Below, one piece after another: positions 17,030 through 26,071 of a DNA stretch of 64,000 nt. The notes under the pieces were generated by a model. The model made no database searches, had not been told where the DNA came from, and saw nothing but the letters and a program-made list of their open reading frames with translations. Numbering within the stretch: position 1 is the first letter of the stretch; every line of letters begins with the position of its first letter. Location: contig NZ_ABXW01000007.1 in assembly GCF_000173415.1 (NCBI RefSeq), positions 1-64,000 on the forward strand. Reading direction: 5' to 3'. Source of the stretch: Providencia alcalifaciens DSM 30120 (GTDB lineage Bacteria; Pseudomonadota; Gammaproteobacteria; Enterobacterales; Enterobacteriaceae). The position numbers and the translations under genes were made by a program.

Positions 17030-17331
17030 CTAGACTCGTTTCATAATGAAACGCCATGTAATGCCTGTTTCTCTTTGTGATTCAACTCGCAGTTTTAACA
17101 ATATTTTATCCAGCCAAACTTCAGTATCAATATGCCAAATTTCTCCTTTTAGTCACCATATAATTTTTTAAATAAAACATTTGAGAATGCATCTGAATCT
17201 AAATTCGAATAAGCAGTTATACGTAATTTTGTCATTGTGGTTAAGTGATTTGTTAAAATAAAAGTATATAGTAACATAATGTTATAATCATTTATTGTTA
17301 CTAACTGATGAATAAACGGCGATATGTCCAT
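17030..17331 (-). pseudogene. Possible frameshifted small gene of unknown family
   Basis: A 60-codon reading frame (17149-17331; an internal ATG gives MTKLRITAYSNLDSD) ends in KKLYGD-stop. Immediately afterwards another frame reads LKGEIWHIDTEVWLDKILLK and on to FIMKRV-stop at 17030. The second part has a protein-like composition but no start codon of its own, so one lost base could have split a gene of about 70-100 codons. I do not recognise the product. Chance open frames in AT-rich DNA are an alternative. Confidence 0.3.
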
Positions 17332-17958
17332 TGGAGTAATAAGTTAAATTACTTATTCACATAAGTCATATTTATACTGTCATGATTTTGGATTTACACC
17401 TTAAAGTGGTTAATTTAGATGAGCATAATATTGCTAATAAATTCGCTAGCATAATGGCAATTAGTTTTTCTATTTTTTCCTTTAATCAATAACTCAGTAC
17501 GCTAACTAATGCTGTAGACTGATTTTTTTATGCAAAAAATAATAGCAAAAAAGGTTAATCAAATGTTTGAAAAGTTAATTTAATTAAAATCATTTTGTCA
17601 TACAAAAATAACATTTTTGCATATTAATATGCCAATAGACGGTGAAAATCTAGGTCTTTTTTATCAGAAATTTTTAATAGTATTAGCTGTATATAAAATG
17701 AACTTAATTAGTTTTTTTAATGTTATTGCCATTGGCTAATATTAATACAGTTAAGTTTAATTAATATAAAATTGTTTTGGAATAATAATATGTATGACAA
17801 ATTTAGCTTTAATCAAACCAAGAACCAATTGAATTAATTTGATTAAAGTTGGCAATTTAGATTAAAGGCATTGAAAAATAATGCTTAATTTTTATTCCTA
17901 AGTTACCGATATTACTAATCCATTTAAAGAAATGGCTTTTTTACAGGAGTGATGAATA

Positions 17959-17972
17959 TTGATTTAGATCAA
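17959..17972. promoter_or_regulatory. Perfect FNR-type dyad upstream of flhD
   Basis: TTGATTTAGATCAA matches the FNR consensus TTGAT-N4-ATCAA exactly. It lies about 535 bp before the flhD start. Whether it acts on flhDC is not shown by the sequence. Confidence 0.4.
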
Positions 17973-18505
17973 TATGTAGATTCTTTGGTTATGCTTGGTG
18001 TTTATTGCTTATAAATCCCCTCATATGTGTGAGATTTTTGCTTAAAATACTAGTATTTCGCTTATGGTGAATCTAAATGTTGCGAATATTTGAGATAAGT
18101 AGGATTAAGATATAGTTGTAATAAAGAATTGCTAATATATAGATGGATAATTATCCCGATAGACCAAAAAGAAACATAAGTGTCTTGAATAGTTAATTTA
18201 GTGGTGCATAATAATTAACGGCTAATAATGAAATCGGTATATTCTGAGATTTACTGAAAATGCTAAATTTTTAGCCACTCGTTATTGTTGTAGGTAATCA
18301 GGAAATATATTTAATTTAAGTTTGAACCTATGTGTTTATATACTCCAAACTGGGTATTTCAACGGATCTCATGGGATAGTAACGGATTACGCTATCCAGC
18401 TTTAATTATTTTCATATTTAAAATTTTGGCTAACACATTTGGCTCAAATTGATATTTGTTCTTTGTGCATACAGATGTTAATAATTATTCGAAAGGTATA
18501 AAAAA

Positions 18506-18856
18506 ATGAGCTCTACCACTGATTTTCTGAAGCATATATACGATATTAATCTTTCATATTTGCTTTTAGCTCAAAAGCTTATCTCCCAGGAAAAAGCCAC
18601 TGCCATGTTTAGACTCGGGATTTCAGATTCAATGGCAAACACTTTAGCAGAACTTTCATTACCTCAATTGGTTAAATTAGCGGAAACAAATCAGCTAATC
18701 TGCCAGTTTAGATTTGAAAATAGTGACACCATTGAAAAACTTACCCGAGAATCTCGAGTCGATGAATTGCAACAAATTCATACGGGTATCCTTCTATCGA
18801 CTCGATTATTGCAAACGCATAATGAGTCCGATTCAGATATAGCGAGAAAAAGATGA
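18506..18856 (+). CDS. flhD: FlhD, flagellar master transcription regulator subunit
   Basis: A 116-residue protein matching E. coli FlhD along its length. The N-terminal [19 protein letters not shown] dimerisation helices and [32 protein letters not shown] and the [19 protein letters not shown] segment are conserved. FlhD4C2 activates class II flagellar promoters. GAAAGG precedes the ATG. The stop overlaps the flhC start (ATGA), indicating translational coupling. The long AT-rich upstream region is where H-NS, RcsB, CRP and others act in related species. Confidence 0.96.
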   Translation: MSSTTDFLKHIYDINLSYLLLAQKLISQEKATAMFRLGISDSMANTLAELSLPQLVKLAETNQLICQFRFENSDTIEKLTRESRVDELQQIHTGILLSTRLLQTHNESDSDIARKR

Positions 18857-19443
18857 GTAGCGTAGCTGAAAAAAGTATTGTCAAGGAAGCTAATGATATT
18901 CGTTTGGCAATGGAATTAATTTCTCTTGGGGCTCGTCTCCAAATGTTAGAAAGCGAAACTCAAATTAGTCGTGGACGTCTAGTGCGTTTATACAAAGAGC
19001 TCAGAGGCTGCCCACCACCAAAAGGGATGCTCCCTTTCTCAACAGATTGGTTCATGACATGGGAACAAAATATTCATTCTTCCATGTTTTATAACGCCTA
19101 CCAATTTTTACTAAAAACAGGTCAATGTGAAGGGGTTGATGCCATCCTGAAAGCATATCGACTTTATCTCGAACAATGTTCACCAAATGAGGGTGATGAG
19201 CCGATTTTGGCATTAACTCGCGCTTGGACTCTAGTGCGTTTTGTGGAAAGTGGCATGTTGCAATGTTCCGATTGCAATTGTTGTAGTGGTTCATTTATCA
19301 CCTATGCACACATTCCTGAAAATAGTTTTACGTGTAGCTTGTGCCAGCCACCATCACGAGCGATAAAAAAACGTAAACTTTCCGAGCATCTCGCCGATAT
19401 TACGGAATATCGACAAGATGGCATTACCAAAGCGGTAATGTAA
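18853..19443 (+). CDS. flhC: FlhC, flagellar master transcription regulator subunit
   Basis: A 196-residue partner of FlhD and the main DNA-contacting subunit of FlhD4C2. The zinc-binding cysteines are clustered in the C-terminal third (CSDCNCC and CSLC, with the final CQPPSR motif), as in E. coli FlhC (192 aa). The start overlaps the flhD stop by 4 bp. The last 70 bp of the coding sequence contain a sigma-28 promoter (19374-19400) that probably drives motAB-cheAW. Confidence 0.96.
   Translation: MSSVAEKSIVKEANDIRLAMELISLGARLQMLESETQISRGRLVRLYKELRGCPPPKGMLPFSTDWFMTWEQNIHSSMFYNAYQFLLKTGQCEGVDAILKAYRLYLEQCSPNEGDEPILALTRAWTLVRFVESGMLQCSDCNCCSGSFITYAHIPENSFTCSLCQPPSRAIKKRKLSEHLADITEYRQDGITKAVM
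19374..19400 (+). promoter_or_regulatory. Sigma-28 promoter inside the 3' end of flhC
   Basis: TAAACTTT-N11-GCCGATAT matches the FliA consensus TAAAGTTT-N11-GCCGATAA at 7 of 8 positions in each element with exact spacing. It lies within flhC, about 140 bp upstream of the motA start, and would make motAB-cheAW class III as in E. coli. The 96 bp between flhC and motA contain no other match. Confidence 0.75.
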
Positions 19444-19460
19444 TTGGATTAATTTGGTTA

Positions 19461-19481
19461 ACAGGCAAGTAGATTGCCTGT
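19461..19481 (+). other. Hairpin between flhC and motA
   Basis: A perfect 8-bp stem ACAGGCAA/TTGCCTGT with a 5-nt loop. There is no T-run, so it is more likely an mRNA processing or stability element, or a partial block separating class I from class III messages, than an intrinsic terminator. Confidence 0.5.
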
Positions 19482-19539
19482 CCTTCCTCATATTCCCTTT
19501 GACTGCCATCTGTTAACTAACGGAGTGAAAGGGAATACT

Positions 19540-20427
19540 GTGTTAATACTCATCGGATATATCATTGTTACAGCTGCTGTTATCGGTGGCTATGTCATGG
19601 TCGGTGGTCATCTTGGCGCGCTGTACCAACCAGCTGAATTTGTTATTATTTTAGGTGCTGGTCTAGGCGCGTTTGTTGTAGGTAACAGTGGTAAAGCCAT
19701 CGTTGCATTATGCAAAGTATTACCAGGACTCTTCCGTCGTTCTTCTTACAACAAAGCCATGTCGATGGACTTGATGGCTTTGTTATTTCAACTTCTAAAT
19801 AAATCTCGCCAACAAGGTCTTCTTGCGCTCGAAAAAGATATCGAGAACCCACAAGAGAGCGAAATCTTTGCTCTGTATCCGCGCATTCTCAAAGATAAAA
19901 CAGCCATGATGTTTATTGTGGATTATTTGCGCTTGATGGTGACAAGTAATCTACAAGCTCATGAAATTGAAGCGCTAATGGATGAGGAGCTCGAAACATT
20001 CCGCCAAGAAAATGAAGTACCGGCGTCAGGACTGAACATGGTGGGAGAATCTATGCCTGCGTTTGGGATTGTGGCGGCAGTATTGGGGGTGGTCAATGCA
20101 CTCGCAGCCGCAGACCGTCCTGCTGGTGAATTAGGTGCTCTGATTGCTCATGCAATGGTGGGGACTTTCCTTGGTATTTTAGTGGCTTACGGGTTTATTT
20201 TGCCGCTGGCGAGTTTAATCCGTCAGCGCAGTAGCGAGCAATTAAAAATGATGGAATGCATCAAAGTCACTTTCCTCTCTTCGTTACAAGGTTATGCCCC
20301 ACAAATTGCAGTTGAATTTGGACGCAAAGTTTTATTTAGCGTAGATAGACCGTCATTCATGGAGCTGGAAGACAAAGTCCGTGAAGTGAAAATCGGTAAT
20401 CGTGCAACAGAAACTACCGAGGAGTAA
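19540..20427 (+). CDS. motA: MotA flagellar stator subunit
   Basis: A 295-residue inner-membrane proton-channel subunit with the same length as E. coli MotA. Four membrane segments surround a large cytoplasmic loop (about 60-165) that contacts FliG. The proline-containing fourth-helix region and the stretch LGALIAHAMVGTFLGIL are conserved. The GTG at 19540 is chosen because it gives the family N-terminus (V/M)LILIGY and has AAAGGG 6 nt upstream. A longer in-frame TTG start has no support. motB follows 6 bp later. Confidence 0.95.
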   Translation: MLILIGYIIVTAAVIGGYVMVGGHLGALYQPAEFVIILGAGLGAFVVGNSGKAIVALCKVLPGLFRRSSYNKAMSMDLMALLFQLLNKSRQQGLLALEKDIENPQESEIFALYPRILKDKTAMMFIVDYLRLMVTSNLQAHEIEALMDEELETFRQENEVPASGLNMVGESMPAFGIVAAVLGVVNALAAADRPAGELGALIAHAMVGTFLGILVAYGFILPLASLIRQRSSEQLKMMECIKVTFLSSLQGYAPQIAVEFGRKVLFSVDRPSFMELEDKVREVKIGNRATETTEE

Positions 20428-20433
20428 TGACTC

Positions 20434-21372
20434 ATGGCAGCCAACGGACCTCAAATTATACGCGTCAAGAAAAAAGGCGGTCATCAGCAACATGCTCACG
20501 GTGGAGCATGGAAAATTGCTTATGCTGACTTTATGACGGCGATGATGGCGTTCTTTCTGGTTATGTGGCTGATCTCCATTTCCAGTCCTCAAGAGTTAAC
20601 AAAAATTGCAGAATATTTTCGTACTCCACTGAGTACAGCAATCAACCCTGGCGCTAAAAGCGGTGATGCCACTAACCCCATTCCGGGTGGTGGAAAAGAT
20701 CCGATTTTCCGTGATGGTGATGTGATGCCAGAACCCAATAACATCATCTCTGGTGATGCAAACTATCGCTTTGAAAAATTAAAAGAAAATCTCGAACAAG
20801 CGATCTTACAAGACCCGCGCTTAAATGAATTAAAACCGCATTTATTGATTGACATGATCAACGATGGTTTACGCATTCAAATTGTTGATAGCGCTAATAG
20901 ACCAATGTTCAAAGTGGGTTCAGCAACGGTTGAGCCTTATATGCGAGATATTTTGCGCGCAATTGCTCCACTGCTTAATGATGTACCAAACCGTATCAGT
21001 ATTTCAGGACACACGGATGATCTACCGTATGCAAGTGAAGCGTATTACAGCAACTGGGAACTTTCATCGGATAGAGCAAATGCTTCTCGTCGTGAGTTGA
21101 TCATGGGGGGAATGGATGAGCGAAAAGTTCTGCGTGTCGTGGGGATGGCGTCATCTATCCATTTAGATAAAGAGAATGGCTTAGCACCCGTCAACCGGCG
21201 GATCAGTATCATCGTGTTGAATGAAGATGAAACAAATCAAATTTTGCATGAATACGATGGTGCGACACCGATTAATGACGTGCTGAAAAAAGCCCCACAA
21301 GATGTGCCAATACCGGCAAATAGTGATGTCGTCACTGTGAAGGTGGCGATATCACCTGATAAGCAGCAATGA
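20434..21372 (+). CDS. motB: MotB flagellar stator subunit
   Basis: A 312-residue partner of MotA. The short cytoplasmic N-terminus is followed by one membrane helix carrying the proton-accepting Asp32 ([16 protein letters not shown]), a plug/linker region, and a periplasmic OmpA-type peptidoglycan-binding domain (about 150-265) with SGHTDDLPY and NRRISI. It anchors the stator to the cell wall. The C-terminal tail after about residue 270 is Pro- and Asp-rich. It is 6 bp after motA and followed by a hairpin before cheA. Confidence 0.96.
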   Translation: MAANGPQIIRVKKKGGHQQHAHGGAWKIAYADFMTAMMAFFLVMWLISISSPQELTKIAEYFRTPLSTAINPGAKSGDATNPIPGGGKDPIFRDGDVMPEPNNIISGDANYRFEKLKENLEQAILQDPRLNELKPHLLIDMINDGLRIQIVDSANRPMFKVGSATVEPYMRDILRAIAPLLNDVPNRISISGHTDDLPYASEAYYSNWELSSDRANASRRELIMGGMDERKVLRVVGMASSIHLDKENGLAPVNRRISIIVLNEDETNQILHEYDGATPINDVLKKAPQDVPIPANSDVVTVKVAISPDKQQ

Positions 21373-21401
21373 CATAAACCCATAATAACCCGAATCTCAC
21401 T

Positions 21402-21423
21402 ACTGCCGGATTTATCCGGCAGT
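21402..21423 (+). other. Hairpin between motB and cheA
   Basis: ACTGCCGGA (21402-21410) pairs perfectly with TCCGGCAGT (21415-21423) around TTTA. No T-run follows. It may tune the ratio of stator to Che mRNA by processing. Confidence 0.55.
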
Positions 21424-21462
21424 CAGTGTTAAGTGAAACTTAAGCGAAATTGGATAAAAAGC

Positions 21463-23649
21463 ATGGATATTACCGAGTTTTATCAAACATTTTTCGATGA
21501 AGCCGATGAGTTGCTTAGGGATATGGAACAGCATTTACTTGAGCTTGACCCTATTGACCCTGATAGTGAGCAACTCAATGCCATATTCCGCAGTGCCCAC
21601 TCGATTAAAGGTGGGGCAGCAACCTTTGGTTTCACTCATCTGCAAAATACCACTCATACCTTAGAAAACTTGCTCGATAAGGCACGTCACGATGAACTGA
21701 CATTAACGCCAGACATTATCGATGTTTTTTTAGATGCTAAAGATGTGATGGCATCCCAGTTAGATGCTTATAAAAACGATTCATTACCCGATGATGAAAC
21801 CTTTAAACGTATCTGCGACGTGCTTAAAAGTGTCGAGCATACGGTTGAAGAAGTCAGCGAAGAAGAGCGGGTCGCTGAGGTTATCGCGGTTACCGATACT
21901 GACAGCACTGAGGACGCGGATTCTGCATCAGAAATGGGAATGCAAACCCATGCTGCGTTGACGGACAATGCGTTTTCTCACTATTTCATCATCACGTTGA
22001 ATTCCCTGAAATCCACTGAAGTTGATGTACTGGCTGATGAGCTTGGTCTATTTGGTAGCTTGTATGGATCAGAAAAAAGTGATTCGAGTTTAAAAGCATG
22101 GCTGGGCACGAATACTGATATTGACGATATTTGCGGTGTGCTGTGTTTTGTGGTGGATGAATCACAGATCCAACATAGCGAAATAAGTTTTGAAGAATGC
22201 CAACAGGCAACTCAAGGCAATGGCCAGAAAAGTAAAGTGGCGGCAACCCTCGAAGAACTGGAAGCAACCGTAGAAGAGTTAGCGGCAATGGTAGAAAACC
22301 CGGCTGTACCCGCTATTGATGTTGCGAAAGTGGCTGTATCAGCACCTGCGCCGACCATGGCTCCAGCAGCGGTTTCATCTTCTGCCTCGGCTTCATCATC
22401 TGCTGCCGCTAAAAAAGCCGCTGCAGCGAAACCAAAAGGGGATTCTAGTAGCATTCGTGTTGCGGTTGAGAAAGTGGACCAACTGATCAACTTAGTTGGT
22501 GAGCTTGTGATTATCCAGTCGATGTTGACTCAGCATAGTCAGCAGGTCGATCAAAACGAATATGCGGATTTACTCAGTTCTATTGTTCAATTAGAGCGTA
22601 ATTCTCGTGCATTACAAGAGTCGGTAATGTCGATTCGTATGATGCCGATGGACTACGTATTCAGCCGTTTCCCACGTATGGTGCGTGATATCGCGTCTAA
22701 ACTGGGCAAAAAAATTGAACTTAAAGTGGAAGGTAGCTCAACCGAATTAGACAAGAGCCTCATTGAACGAATTGTTGACCCACTTAACCACCTTGTACGT
22801 AACAGCCTTGACCATGGAATTGAAAAACCTGAAGTTCGTTTAGCTAATGGTAAGCCAGAAGCGGGAACGTTAACACTTTCAGCCGCTCACCAAAGCGGCA
22901 ATATCTGTATCGAAGTTCGGGATGATGGCGCAGGGTTGAACCGTGAACGTATTCTGGCAAAAGCACGCTCCCAAGGCATGAATGTCCATGATGGCATGAC
23001 GAACGATGAAGTCGCTATGCTGATCATGGCACCGGGCTTCTCAACGGCTGAAGTAGTTACAGACGTTTCAGGTCGCGGCGTAGGAATGGATGTGGTTAAA
23101 CGAAATATCCAAGATATGGGTGGGCGCATACAAATCGGCTTCACCGAAGGTAAGGGCACCATCATTCGTATTTTGCTGCCACTGACGTTAGCCATTCTGG
23201 ATGGCATGTCTGTCAAAGTGGGTGACGATGTCTTTATTGTTCCACTCAGTGCGATTATCAGCACATTACAACCACGCCCAGAAGATATTTATCGTCTTGC
23301 GGGTGAAGAAAAAATGTTGTTAGTGCGTGGCGAGTATTTACCACTGGTCGAGTTACATCACGTCTTTTCCATTCAGCACGCAGAGCCGAATTTGGCAAAC
23401 AGCATTGCGTTAATCATTCAAAACGCGGGACATCGCTTTGCTTTGTTAGTTGACAAATTGGTTGGTCAGCAGCAGGTCGTGGTGAAAAACATCGAAAGCA
23501 ACTATCGCAAAATTCCAGGCATTTCTGCTGCCACCATTATGGGGGATGGTTCTGTTTCATTGATTTTAGATGTCGCGGAATTGCAGAGAATGAACAATAA
23601 CATTTTGATTAATAAGAAACAGCCTGTTTCTCAACCAGTAATGCACTAA
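21463..23649 (+). CDS. cheA: CheA chemotaxis histidine kinase
   Basis: A 728-residue kinase that phosphorylates CheY and CheB in response to receptors. Domains in order: HPt domain with the phosphorylated His46 in RSAHSIKGGA, a P2 CheY/CheB-docking domain (about 165-250), an Ala/Ser-rich linker (about 290-325), a dimerisation domain, a HATPase domain with the N-box HLVRNSLDHGIE and GRGVGMDVVK, and a CheW-like regulatory domain (about 580-720). The ATG at 21463 is chosen because MDITEFYQTFFDEADELL aligns with the E. coli N-terminus. An upstream in-frame GTG has no homology. The linker is longer and lower in complexity than in E. coli. Confidence 0.95.
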   Translation: MDITEFYQTFFDEADELLRDMEQHLLELDPIDPDSEQLNAIFRSAHSIKGGAATFGFTHLQNTTHTLENLLDKARHDELTLTPDIIDVFLDAKDVMASQLDAYKNDSLPDDETFKRICDVLKSVEHTVEEVSEEERVAEVIAVTDTDSTEDADSASEMGMQTHAALTDNAFSHYFIITLNSLKSTEVDVLADELGLFGSLYGSEKSDSSLKAWLGTNTDIDDICGVLCFVVDESQIQHSEISFEECQQATQGNGQKSKVAATLEELEATVEELAAMVENPAVPAIDVAKVAVSAPAPTMAPAAVSSSASASSSAAAKKAAAAKPKGDSSSIRVAVEKVDQLINLVGELVIIQSMLTQHSQQVDQNEYADLLSSIVQLERNSRALQESVMSIRMMPMDYVFSRFPRMVRDIASKLGKKIELKVEGSSTELDKSLIERIVDPLNHLVRNSLDHGIEKPEVRLANGKPEAGTLTLSAAHQSGNICIEVRDDGAGLNRERILAKARSQGMNVHDGMTNDEVAMLIMAPGFSTAEVVTDVSGRGVGMDVVKRNIQDMGGRIQIGFTEGKGTIIRILLPLTLAILDGMSVKVGDDVFIVPLSAIISTLQPRPEDIYRLAGEEKMLLVRGEYLPLVELHHVFSIQHAEPNLANSIALIIQNAGHRFALLVDKLVGQQQVVVKNIESNYRKIPGISAATIMGDGSVSLILDVAELQRMNNNILINKKQPVSQPVMH

Positions 23650-23665
23650 ATAGAGGTTATATACC

Positions 23666-24163
23666 ATGTCTATGTTAGATGACGATTTAAATAAGCTTGA
23701 AGAAGAAAAGAATGGCGAAGGCTACCTCATTTTTACGCTTGGTGAAGAAGAGTACGGCATCGAAATTTTAAAAGTGCAAGAAATCCGCGGTTATGAGCAA
23801 GTGACACGGATTGCGAACACCCCAGATTTTATCAAAGGTGTAACCAATTTACGTGGCGTGATTATTCCAATTATCGACCTACGTATTAAGTTTTCCCATG
23901 AAAATGTGGTCTACAACGACAATACCGTCGTCATTGTTGTGAACTTAAAAGATCGCGTGGTTGGTATTGTGGTTGATGGTGTTTCTGATGTGCTAGTTCT
24001 ACATGAAGAACAAATTGCACCGCCGCCAGATTTTGCTGTGACGTTATCGACTCAGTATCTAACAGGGTTAGGTACTGTGGGGGAGCGCATGTTGATTTTG
24101 GTTGATATTGAAAAGTTATTGACCAGCGAAGAAATGGCGTTAATCGACAACATCGCGGAATAA
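23666..24163 (+). CDS. cheW: CheW chemotaxis coupling protein
   Basis: A 165-residue adaptor that links chemoreceptors to CheA at the cytoplasmic receptor array. It is a single CheW domain with the family signature [29 protein letters not shown] and [13 protein letters not shown]. It lies 16 bp after cheA, with GAGG before the ATG. The sigma-28 promoter of the next gene starts about 50 bp after its stop. Confidence 0.96.
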   Translation: MSMLDDDLNKLEEEKNGEGYLIFTLGEEEYGIEILKVQEIRGYEQVTRIANTPDFIKGVTNLRGVIIPIIDLRIKFSHENVVYNDNTVVIVVNLKDRVVGIVVDGVSDVLVLHEEQIAPPPDFAVTLSTQYLTGLGTVGERMLILVDIEKLLTSEEMALIDNIAE

Positions 24164-24187
24164 TGCGCAGTTAAATCCGCTGATAAT

Positions 24188-24240
24188 TTGCTCAAAAATG
24201 GTAAGTGATTAACTAAAGTTTTTGAGCAACTGTCCGATAT
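24188..24240 (+). promoter_or_regulatory. Sigma-28 promoter of the first chemoreceptor gene, overlapped by an inverted repeat
   Basis: TAAAGTTT (24214-24221), an 11-bp spacer and TCCGATAT (24233-24240) match the FliA consensus, with a perfect -35 element. An 11-bp inverted repeat, TTGCTCAAAAA (24188-24198) with TTTTTGAGCAA (24219-24229), overlaps the -35 element and spacer. It could terminate cheW transcription weakly or bind a regulator. Confidence 0.8.
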
Positions 24241-24274
24241 CCAAACTACAACAACACTATGTTAGTAAAACACC

Positions 24275-25960
24275 ATGTACAGTCGAATTAAAATCGTATC
24301 AGGACTTTTGTCCGTTATTTTTGTATTTATTTTATTGCAGCTGGTATCGAGTGGTTTGATGTTTACCAAACTCGGTGATAACAGCGACAGTATTAATTAT
24401 TTGAATTCTCTCCAACGCCAAAGACTCGTTCTGACTCAAAGCTGGGTCAACTTATTGCAAGCTCGTTCTGACTTAAACCGCTCCATTAACGCGTATTTAT
24501 TAGAAGAGTTAAGCATTAAAGATGATGCTTCTGCTGCGGATCTTATTGCTTCAGCGAAAGGTAAATTTAAAGCCGCCGATGAAGCGTATGACAGCTACAG
24601 AAAGTTGATGGCAAACGCAGATGTGGATAAGGGGTTATTTGATAACTTACTGAAATCCTACGAGGATTACCGTGTTGCATTAACCAAATTGGCGGAATAT
24701 GCAGAGAAGGGGGACTTAAACGGCTTCTATGCGCATAGAACTTCAGGGCTACAAGCCAAATTTGAAGAGCAGTTTGGCCTCTATTTTGGTGAAATTTCTT
24801 CAGATTTTGAAAATGAAGTGGTGAATGCAGAATCCAATTACCGTCAATCTCTATATTTACTGGTTATTTTATCGGTACTGTTAGCGGTGATCAGCGTGAT
24901 TAGCTATCGCTATGTACGTAAAGGGATCACTGAGCCATTAAATACACTGATCGAGCGCATTAAAGTGTTCGCTTCAGGGGATTTAACGCCAAAAATTGAT
25001 ACCTCAGCGAACAATGAAATTGGTGAGTTAGCGCGTGGTGCCCAACACATGCAACAAGAGCTGATCAACACGGTTCGTGGTGTACTGGATGGCAGTGAAA
25101 CTATCTATCAGGGTACCACTGAAATCGCAGCGGGTAACAATGACTTATCTTCGCGTACCGAGCAGCAAGTGGCTTGCTTAGAAGAAACGTCAGCAAGTAT
25201 GAGTGAACTGACGGCGACGGTTAAACAAAACACTGAGTACGCGCATCAAGCCAGTGAGTTCGCTAGCCAAGCCTCTGTTATTGCAAAAGAAGGCGGCAAA
25301 GTGGTGTCTAACGTGGTTCATACCATGCGCAACATCGCAGATAGCTCGCAAAAAATCTCTGATATTACCGCGGTTATCGACAGCATTGCTTTCCAAACCA
25401 ATATTCTTGCACTGAACGCTGCCGTTGAAGCCGCGCGTGCTGGTGAACATGGTCGTGGATTTGCGGTGGTTGCTGATGAAGTTCGTAGTCTTGCTCAACG
25501 CAGCGCAGATGCAGCAAAAGAGATCAAAGGCTTGATTGAAGACTCTGTTTCTAGAACAGACGTAGGGGCTCGTCAAGCAGAAAATGCTGGCGAAACAATG
25601 ACAAAAATTGTCGACTCAGTCACTCGTGTTACTGACATCATGACGCACATCGCAACCGCGTCAGATGAACAAAGCAAAGGCATTTCACAAGTGAGCATCG
25701 CAGTTGAAGAGATGGACAAAGTCACTCAACAAAACGCATCGCTGGTGGAACAATCTGCTGTTGCTGCAAATGTACTGGAAGAGCAAGTCGCTAAGCTTTC
25801 TCAGTTGATCTCCATTTTCCGTTTACCTGCAATGGATCAAGCAAAAGTACGCAACGCACAACCTGCACCAAGAACAGTATCTAATATTGTTAAAACACCA
25901 GATTTATCCAAAATCGCATCGAAAAATCATAAAGATGACGATAACTGGGAAACCTTTTAA
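24275..25960 (+). CDS. Methyl-accepting chemotaxis protein (Tsr/Tar-like, with NWETF tail)
   Basis: A 561-residue transmembrane chemoreceptor. An N-terminal membrane segment (about 7-27) precedes a periplasmic four-helix ligand-binding domain (about 35-185), a second membrane segment (about 190-210), HAMP (about 212-262) and the long signalling coiled coil, with its hairpin tip around [24 protein letters not shown]. The C-terminus ends in NWETF, the pentapeptide that tethers CheR and CheB in high-abundance receptors such as Tsr and Tar. The ligand cannot be deduced. It has its own sigma-28 promoter and a strong terminator. Confidence 0.93.
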   Translation: MYSRIKIVSGLLSVIFVFILLQLVSSGLMFTKLGDNSDSINYLNSLQRQRLVLTQSWVNLLQARSDLNRSINAYLLEELSIKDDASAADLIASAKGKFKAADEAYDSYRKLMANADVDKGLFDNLLKSYEDYRVALTKLAEYAEKGDLNGFYAHRTSGLQAKFEEQFGLYFGEISSDFENEVVNAESNYRQSLYLLVILSVLLAVISVISYRYVRKGITEPLNTLIERIKVFASGDLTPKIDTSANNEIGELARGAQHMQQELINTVRGVLDGSETIYQGTTEIAAGNNDLSSRTEQQVACLEETSASMSELTATVKQNTEYAHQASEFASQASVIAKEGGKVVSNVVHTMRNIADSSQKISDITAVIDSIAFQTNILALNAAVEAARAGEHGRGFAVVADEVRSLAQRSADAAKEIKGLIEDSVSRTDVGARQAENAGETMTKIVDSVTRVTDIMTHIATASDEQSKGISQVSIAVEEMDKVTQQNASLVEQSAVAANVLEEQVAKLSQLISIFRLPAMDQAKVRNAQPAPRTVSNIVKTPDLSKIASKNHKDDDNWETF

Positions 25961-25977
25961 GGCTAAATCTGATCTGG

Positions 25978-26007
25978 CGCTGTGAGAGTTTCTCTCACAG
26001 CGTTTTT
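25978..26007 (+). terminator. Terminator of the first chemoreceptor gene
   Basis: CGCTGTGAGA (25978-25987) and TCTCACAGCG (25993-26002) form a perfect 10-bp stem followed by TTTTT. Confidence 0.95.
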
Positions 26008-26071
26008 ATATGTTTAAGCTCGATAATTAAAAAGAGCCAAATTTTTGGCTGACATAAGTAGGGGATTAAAT

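Larger units (their letters stand above)
16879..18505. other. 1.6-kb AT-rich region upstream of flhDC
   Basis: Apart from a possible broken small gene on the minus strand (17030-17331), I see no coding sequence. The DNA is very AT-rich, typical of H-NS-silenced DNA and of the large regulatory region in front of flhDC in enterobacteria. It contains a perfect FNR-type dyad (17959-17972) and, about 110 bp before flhD, a hairpin GGATAG/CTATCC (about 18374-18397) that may lie in the flhD leader. No promoter could be assigned with confidence. Confidence 0.5.

Noticed and set aside
26010..26030. CTCGATAA as a sigma-28 -10 element before the second chemoreceptor gene
   Set aside because: Poor match and no suitable -35 element.
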